Of a stretch of 64,000 nt of DNA, positions 61,601 to 64,000 are shown piece by piece (within the stretch, counting starts at the first letter, position 1; each line of letters begins with the position of its first letter). The DNA comes from Mytilus californianus (taxonomy: Eukaryota; Mollusca; Bivalvia; Mytilida; Mytilidae), in assembly GCF_021869535.1 (NCBI RefSeq), contig NW_026262734.1, forward strand, positions 115,273,588 to 115,337,587, written 5' to 3'. The position numbers were made by a program, and so were the translations under genes. Below the pieces are notes generated by a model. The model worked only from the letters and a program-made list of their open reading frames with translations, was not told the origin of the DNA and made no database searches.

Positions 61601-63859
61601 TTGTCCTTTGAGACCCTCGGTGGTGTATCTGAATCAAATAGGACATTTGGTATAGGTATTTCGTCTAAATAATGACCATGTTGTGTATCTGCATCAAGAA
61701 GGACTTTTGGCACAGGTCCTTTGTCCTGCCGATAATCTTGTTGTTTATTTAGATCCAGTGGCACATTAAGAACTAGCATTTCATGATCACCCTGTTGTTT
61801 GTCTCGATCAAAATAAGCTTTAGGCACTTGTTTTTTGTCTTTGGAATCATATATTGTTTTATCTAAATCAAGAGGGATATTCGCTAATTGTGTTTCGTCT
61901 TTGGTGTGGCCGTGTTGTTTTTGCACTGGTATTTCGTTTTCGTTTGGATCACCTTGGTGTTTATATAGATCAAGACAAACATTTGTGATTGGTTTGTCGT
62001 CTGGGATACGTTTCGTTGGTTTATTGACAATTCCTTGTTCTCTTAATCTGCTTGCATACTGTTCGGTTGGAACACGTGGCATTTTATATCTATCCTTATC
62101 GACTAATTGTTGTTCGTTAAATCGAACAGAGGCACTTGATGTCGGACTCTTATCGTGCTTTTTGGTTAAATCAGTGTTCAATTCAGTTGAATGACTGCTA
62201 ATTGGAAGACCAAGTGGTTTCTGTCTTAACGACCTGCTGATGGTTAAGTCTGCTAAAGAGAAATCTGGGGAAAAAAAACTTCAATATAGTGTTATTCGTA
62301 TTTGGCACAACGTTTGGAAATGTTGGGTTTGCAATATTCCTCAACTTAGTTTTTGATTTGGCTATCCAACTGTGTTGATTTGAATACCACTGATGAGTCT
62401 TATGTAAAAGGAACGCGCCTGTAACCTATTATGAGTTTGTACCTGTCAAATAGATACTATGTAATCGACAAATGGATACAGCTTAACGATAAATAGGATA
62501 TTTATTTTAAATGAATTAAAATCCATGTGTTACATTTATTTTTGCTTTTCAATGAAGGTGCAGAATTAACCTCAATAAAACATCACCTCCTTTTTAGTAT
62601 ATTGATATTTATAATATACTGTTGTGAACGGGACTTCGTATGTTTCTCTTTATTTGAACTTTGAGAAGACAGTAGTCAATAAACATTCGTTGAACTGCCA
62701 ATGATTCATTCAGACACATTCTGTATTTGGCAGATTTTTATTTTTTGAATTTTTCTATCGACGTTTTCAGTTGTTTCCACAATCGATTTCATGTATTTTT
62801 GTTTTCAAATTGAATAATTAATTTAAAGTAGAAATACCAATTTTTATCATGGACATGTATTATTCGGGGTAAACATATCATAAGTGTCTTAAATATTTTA
62901 ACATTGATTGAATAGACTATTTTCAGAGAATAACAGCATTCATAATTGTTTTATGTCAGCATAACAGTATGGACAGTTCTTGTGAAGTTCTGGCGAAGGC
63001 GATCCATGTCTGCGATAGAACACTTACAGCATAATTGATATAATAAAGCGATGCTGTTTTCAATATCTTAAAAGAATCATTTTTTTATATTGTATACAAT
63101 AATACAAACAAGATACATTGAGTTATTGCTCACACATTGATATCTGCTAACATCGATGGCACAATAATATATGTCATATGGTACGGCAATGCCAGATAAA
63201 TCTAGATTCGTTGCTAAGAAAAAAAAACGACATAAAATATGTTACAGACAGATGAACGTACGGTGAGACGGACAGTCATACGCTTTGAGAGGGGTGTTGT
63301 GATAACTAAAAAGGAAAAACACCCATCGCTCTGATTGCATATGATATCCTCTTTATAGTTTGACCTTACAAATCAGCGGTTTGAAGTTTTGTCTCAAATA
63401 CATCTCTTGTGACATTGTTTTAAGTATTGAAACCATTCCACAGTATACTTAATTTGAGAAGATACAGTATCATCTCTATGTGTTATTGTACAGCCTGGTT
63501 TGGATCATTTAAACATTTATTTCATAGCATATAAACATATTCGTTTGAAAGAAAAGCAGTTGTATTACACTGCAACATTTTTAATCATCATAATCATGTA
63601 CCTTGTTTGCCATTCAACCATATCTCCGTTTCTCTGTCAATATACGACAAGCCTGTATATAGACCGATCCCGTCAGTGGATTTTCGCACACTCGTTGGTC
63701 CCTTGCCAACCATATATCGAGCTATTGTTGTTTTTCCAGTTCCCTGTTCGCCCGCTAACATTACTCGTGATTCAAAATGAGAGTAACTTTCTTCCTCGAG
63801 TAAATGAGTGAACACTTTTGCTGAGTCTTTATCGAGAGCTCTAATTTCAGCTGGTAAAC
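31784..63859 (-). CDS. Roco-family protein: Roc GTPase, COR and two death domains (5' partial, 8 exons)
   Basis: Coding exons in transcript order are 63602-63859, 60798-62264, 59140-59246, 57573-58817, 56429-56462, 48782-49053, 46798-46825 and 31784-32091. All introns read GT-AG on the minus strand, and every junction preserves the frame, giving about 1,239 residues and a TGA stop. Seen: P-loop GEQGTGKTT (residues about 37-45), DFGGQ (about 524-528), THKD (604-607), a COR region of about 400 residues ending in WICPKHG, then two death-domain-like helical modules (about 1045-1128 and 1145-1235). Known: Roco proteins couple a Roc G domain to COR dimerisation; DAPK1-type and many bivalve members add death domains. 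Inferred: a GTP-regulated cytosolic scaffold for apoptosis or innate immune signalling. The start codon and N-terminus lie beyond the right edge of the window. The insert in the Roc domain is unusual. No specific gene name can be assigned. Confidence 0.9.
34130..34154. repeat. Perfect 25-bp palindrome
   Basis: AATTAATTTGCG, a central T, and the exact complement CGCAAATTAATT. Confidence 0.95.
34268..35541 (+). repeat. Segment bounded by 34-bp direct repeats with a 14-bp palindrome
   Basis: Both ends carry CTTAGTGCACTAAG followed by a near-identical GGCCCTTTGCGGTATTTCT or AGTCCTTTGCGGTATTTCT (34268-34302 and 35508-35541). The inside holds the ~185-bp repeat. It may be one element or two copies of a short motif. 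Confidence 0.6.
34841..35350 (+). repeat. ~170-190-bp tandem repeat, three degenerate copies
   Basis: CTCTGTGGTTAA recurs at about 34931, 35118 and 35288; TAGTATCCAGAAGTAAA and GGATTTCTACCA follow in the first two units. It is headed by TCGAGCCTGCGACTTTTGTC and GCAAAAGCGAGACG. Confidence 0.75.
36364..36396. repeat. Perfect 33-bp palindrome (16-bp arms)
   Basis: CTGAGACTACTATAAC, one A, and the exact complement GTTATAGTAGTCTCAG. Confidence 0.97.
37200..38160 (+). pseudogene. Non-LTR retrotransposon reverse transcriptase remnant (CR1/Jockey-like)
   Basis: Translation in shifting frames gives RPISLLSTVGKVFEKIV, then NAGVPQGSVLGSLLFLIYV (37341 on), CADETSLS (37440-37451; the catalytic YADD/FADD is changed to CADE), LEQISEWFKDWLIDFNPNKT and GITFDSNGKFYTHI. 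The late part (LLVDRRKSRKLNMFYSSHKVG) fits the tail of such ORFs. Several stops and frameshifts show it is inactive. Confidence 0.8.
38447..38548 (+). repeat. G-rich runs
   Basis: Two G-dominated tracts, GGGGGGTGGGGGGTGGGGGG near 38449 and G17 near 38531, lie beside AGGGGTGGATCCAGAACC, a motif I recall from marine invertebrate repeats. They could form G-quadruplexes. Confidence 0.7.
38640..38690 (+). repeat. Short dispersed motif G (TTTGCCACTGGACG)
   Basis: TAATATTTGCCACTGGACGT here has relatives at about 33686-33715, at 40448-40470, and inverted at 43709-43735. Confidence 0.55.
39855..40003 (+). repeat. Short direct duplication
   Basis: Two ~30-40-bp near-repeats with AATAGTAATTGTAAAGGA-like starts and AGAGAGGCATAGTAAAAAA-like ends sit about 100 bp apart. 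Confidence 0.5.
41477..42259. repeat. 783-bp tandem duplication, copy 1
   Basis: Starts ACGATTGTTAGCATTTTAAC and ends TGGTGCAATTGGATTGTT. The minus strand holds an open frame of 141 residues (41507-41932; FISRFEENSFELYLAAIYPQ) ahead of a smaller one. I do not recognise the protein; no signal peptide or known motif is seen. Confidence 0.95.
42260..43042. repeat. 783-bp tandem duplication, copy 2
   Basis: Head-to-tail with copy 1, with a handful of substitutions and small indels. The minus-strand frame is kept for 130 residues (42324-42716), then shifted by one extra G. Changes such as Lys to Arg and Cys to Tyr are seen. Confidence 0.95.
44740..45058. repeat. Foldback of an ACGATGTACGCT minisatellite
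   Basis: The left arm (44740-44880) repeats ACGATGTACGCTAAACG; the right arm (44930-45058) repeats its complement in forms such as CGTACATCGTTCGGG. An unrelated ~50-bp GTTTATGG-rich loop lies between. Short frames on both strands come from the repeat. Confidence 0.8.
46235..46329. repeat. 95-bp hairpin
   Basis: CAGATTATCGTTGGTTATCT on the left pairs with AGATGACCAATGATAATCTG on the right. GATTCTCTTGCT pairs loosely with AGCAATC, and the centre is GAGCGGCGAAAG. Few mismatches are seen. Confidence 0.85.
46798..46825 (-). CDS. Roco gene, 28-nt microexon between the two death domains
   Basis: This 28-nt exon lies between TTTCTTATAG and GTAAGTAA, both strong splice signals. It enters at phase 0 and leaves one base that forms Glu with the AG opening the next exon. 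It encodes VMKGASVDF. Both phases match the flanking exons exactly, which is the main evidence. It links the C-terminal end of the first death domain to the second. Confidence 0.78.
46826..48781 (-). other. Intron between the first death-domain exon and the 28-nt exon
   Basis: About 2 kb. A CpG-richer part at 47470-47840 (GACCGCAGAGCCGGACGCGT) could be old promoter or repeat DNA. No exon is supported. Confidence 0.6.
48782..49053 (-). CDS. Roco gene, first death-domain exon
   Basis: This 272-nt exon has a TATTTTTACAG acceptor and the donor GCAAG before GTAACA. The first two bases complete Val, and it ends in phase 0. It encodes 90 residues that fit a death-domain fold: helix 1 LHLCRLSSLYNLDEIRELVTYLGL, the tryptophan helix YVNWSDLY, LKCKVLRRCHEKS (helix 4), and FRKIKEAVEGG (helices 5-6), closing with HTLCK. 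The pattern of hydrophobics and the central Trp support the call. Confidence 0.88.
49611..49737 (+). repeat. Dispersed repeat C, copy 3
   Basis: AATGCCTGTACCAAATCAGG and GTTTTACATTCGTTTCTTTG, with a degraded tail TATGGACTTAGGCCTTAGAG. Confidence 0.7.
49817..49945 (+). repeat. ACACCATTACACCAT minisatellite, left
   Basis: 7-8-bp units built on ACACCAT, with TTACACC variants. Confidence 0.85.
50300..54085 (+). repeat. 257-bp satellite, ~14-15 copies
   Basis: TGTCCTCTTTTTATTCAAAA recurs at about 51465, 51725, 51979, 52239, 52497, 52750, 53008 and 53267 (steps of 253-260 bp). Units contain TCAGGCTGACTCGTATAACA, ACTGACCATATTTGCAC and GCCGCATAGTAAATCAGCAA. Recurring 66-96-codon frames are by-products of the repeat. 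Confidence 0.95.
54086..55034. other. Non-coding stretch inside the composite
   Basis: AT-rich with no recognised gene. It carries one more degenerate piece resembling the satellite (TCAGGATGGTTTGTATAAT near 54270). Confidence 0.45.
55035..55190 (+). repeat. ACACCATTACACCAT minisatellite, right
   Basis: Same unit and same orientation as at 49817-49945. Confidence 0.85.
55645..55698 (+). repeat. (GT)n microsatellite
   Basis: About sixteen GT units, then GTATGT repeats. Confidence 0.95.
55950..56060 (+). repeat. Dispersed repeat D, copy 2
   Basis: GAGGCGAAAGATACCAAAGG and GGACATTCAAACTCATAC, matching 5246-5345. Confidence 0.65.
56429..56462 (-). CDS. Roco gene, 34-nt linker microexon
   Basis: The acceptor has a long pyrimidine tract (CTCCTTGTTTTTAAG), and the donor CCAG before GTAGGTAA is strong. 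The exon enters in phase 0 and leaves with one base, which matches both neighbours. It encodes ESEIQCELNCP plus the first base of Val. The Cys-x-x-x-Cys-Pro linker between COR and the death domain resembles what I recall from related bivalve proteins. Support rests on splice sites and phase; there is no long ORF to prove it. Confidence 0.8.
56463..57572 (-). other. Intron between COR exon and linker microexon
   Basis: Holds a possible DNA-transposon end at about 56695 (CAGGGATGGAGTAATC) and a degenerate ~45-bp repeat at 57290-57450 (TAGCTTAATCTTCAGTATAA). Confidence 0.6.
57573..58817 (-). CDS. Roco gene, COR-domain exon
   Basis: This 1,245-nt exon is phase 0 at both ends (415 codons), from TTCTTTAAG to the donor GAAAAG before GTAATT. 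It begins with the last helix of Roc (EVETTRRQLFEDVNSMF) and a strand, FVNAKNKNDPEM. The COR region follows, with PLTDAELKVFLKFNHAIGKIL and a winged-helix-like LLPTYLIDAFKSIITDKSF. It ends with SWICPKHGIEHEQFVLSRWITEK; the WxCPxHG box is typical of the C-terminal end of this invertebrate Roco-COR group. COR mediates dimerisation in characterised Roco proteins. Confidence 0.93.
58818..59139 (-). other. Intron between the G4 exon and the COR exon
   Basis: GT-AG, 322 bp; nothing else seen. Confidence 0.8.
59140..59246 (-). CDS. Roco gene, exon with Roc G4 motif THKD
   Basis: This 107-nt exon runs from a TTGTTTACAG acceptor to a strong donor (CAT before GTAAGTAT). It starts with the two bases completing Asp and ends in phase 0. 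It encodes a helix (LRFWINTIVTYC) and the strand KIMIVFTHKDK, where THKD fills the place of the NKxD guanine-specificity motif. This is the standard spacing after DxxGQ in Roc domains. Confidence 0.92.
59247..60797 (-). other. Intron between the large Roc exon and the G4 exon
   Basis: About 1.55 kb, carrying an inverted copy of dispersed repeat F at 60000-60115 (GATGTGGTACAGTATGAATG, CCAATGAGACAACTATTTCC). Short frames have no domain signal. Confidence 0.7.
60000..60115 (-). repeat. Dispersed repeat F, copy 2
   Basis: The complement of the GTCTCGTTGGCA and ACCCCATCTTC end seen at 22140-22172. Confidence 0.6.
60798..62264 (-). CDS. Roco gene, large Roc exon with low-complexity repeat insert and DFGGQ
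   Basis: This 1,467-nt exon has a strong TTTTCCCCAG acceptor and the donor GAGAG before GTAAAC. The first codon (Asp) is completed across the upstream junction, and translation runs open for 488 codons. The first 20 or so residues continue the Roc fold (SLADLTISRSLRQ). A hydrophilic insert of about 400 residues follows, with 20-residue repeats in its first half and a Ser/Thr/Lys-rich second half. The Roc core then resumes with VIIWDFGGQD and FLSYRAIYLIVLDGS. A normal Roc domain has only some 40-50 residues between P-loop and DxxG, so the insert is large. Long open frames on the opposite strand here are shadows. Confidence 0.9.
61357..61995 (-). repeat. Protein-coding tandem repeat inside the Roc domain (~60 nt, ~11 units)
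   Basis: About eleven degenerate 20-residue units (residues about 177-389) follow the pattern P-x-x-N-V-x-L-D-x-D-x-Q-x-G-x-x-x-D-E. Clear examples are PVPKVLLDADTQHGHYLDEI and PIPNVLFDSDTP. All but one or two units keep a length near 60 nt, so the frame is maintained. They are acidic and polar with a short hydrophobic core (V-x-L-D), and are probably disordered or a repeated docking motif. I do not recognise the repeat from any named family. Confidence 0.8.
62265..63601 (-). other. Intron between the P-loop exon and the large Roc exon
   Basis: About 1.34 kb, with a short repeat B scrap near 62388 (CACTGATGAGTCTTATGTA). No exon was recognised. Confidence 0.7.
63602..63859 (-). CDS. Roco gene, first visible exon: N-terminal helix and Roc P-loop
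   Basis: This 258-nt exon has a TTAAAG acceptor and a donor after CAAG before GTACAT. It starts with two bases that complete a codon and ends with one. It encodes a short lead containing LPAEIRALDKD, which resembles the stretch just before the G domain in bivalve Roco-like proteins. The P-loop GEQGTGKTT and a switch I-like STDGIGLY follow. The acceptor has a weak pyrimidine tract, so the 5' boundary is the least certain of the gene. Further exons must lie to the right, because no initiator ATG fits here. Confidence 0.85.
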
Positions 63860-64000
63860 CTTTAACAATTTATAAGAATAAAAGATACTACTTAAATATC
63901 CTCACAATGCAAACATAATTCACACAATATACAGATTTGAATATAAATAAGATATAGGTGTGTAGTTCACATGAGATATTCATAACAACTATATGATATT
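63860..64000 (-). other. Intron sequence at the window edge
   Basis: Upstream of the first visible Roco exon; AT-rich, no coding sign. Confidence 0.6.

Noticed and set aside
58231..62194. Plus-strand ORFs at 58231, 58525, 60781 and 61835
   Set aside because: Antisense shadows of the Roco exons.

Overview
This is a eukaryotic, AT-rich, repeat-dense genomic window with intron-split genes and no bacterial gene layout. The dispersed repeats, the SINE-like elements carrying a GTCTGGCG-type motif, and a Roc-COR-death gene all point to a bivalve mollusc, most likely a mussel (Mytilus). The organism is inferred from recognition of these families; no search was possible.

Right half (31.8-63.9 kb, minus strand): one large gene, cut off at its 5' end by the window edge, encodes a Roco-family protein (Roc GTPase, COR, then two C-terminal death domains). 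I rebuilt eight exons by hand. Every junction is GT-AG and every reading phase agrees, giving about 1,239 residues in the window. Two exons are very small (34 and 28 nt), and the last intron is about 14.7 kb. The Roc GTPase is split by an insert of roughly 400 residues between switch I and the DxxGQ motif, and that insert contains about eleven degenerate 20-residue repeats. The P-loop, DFGGQ and THKD motifs are all present. The likely role is a GTP-controlled death-domain signalling scaffold, as inferred for other metazoan Roco-death proteins.

Left edge (0.2-1.5 kb, minus strand): a third death-domain exon is followed by a 43-nt exon. This copies the layout at the end of the big gene (a death-domain exon ending in phase 0, then a tiny exon running phase 0 to 1). 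It is either part of a second, related gene or an alternative C-terminal cassette. A 32-nt candidate exon near 10.2 kb has phases that would join the two.

The rest is mobile and tandem DNA. It includes degraded LINE fragments (4.1-4.7, 15.1-16.8 and 37.2-38.2 kb) and a Penelope-like or similar RT remnant (5.4-5.7 kb). There are many copies of six or more dispersed repeat families. The tandem arrays are a 33-bp minisatellite at 11.8-13.05 kb, a 391-bp higher-order array at 29.0-30.65 kb, and a 257-bp satellite at 50.3-54.1 kb. A 3.1-kb hAT-like element with a perfect 8-bp target duplication sits inside a minisatellite. A 5.4-kb composite with 31-bp inverted ends lies inside an intron of the Roco gene. 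A 783-bp unit is duplicated head to tail. Several large hairpins are also present. No rRNA or functional tRNA gene or CRISPR array was seen.
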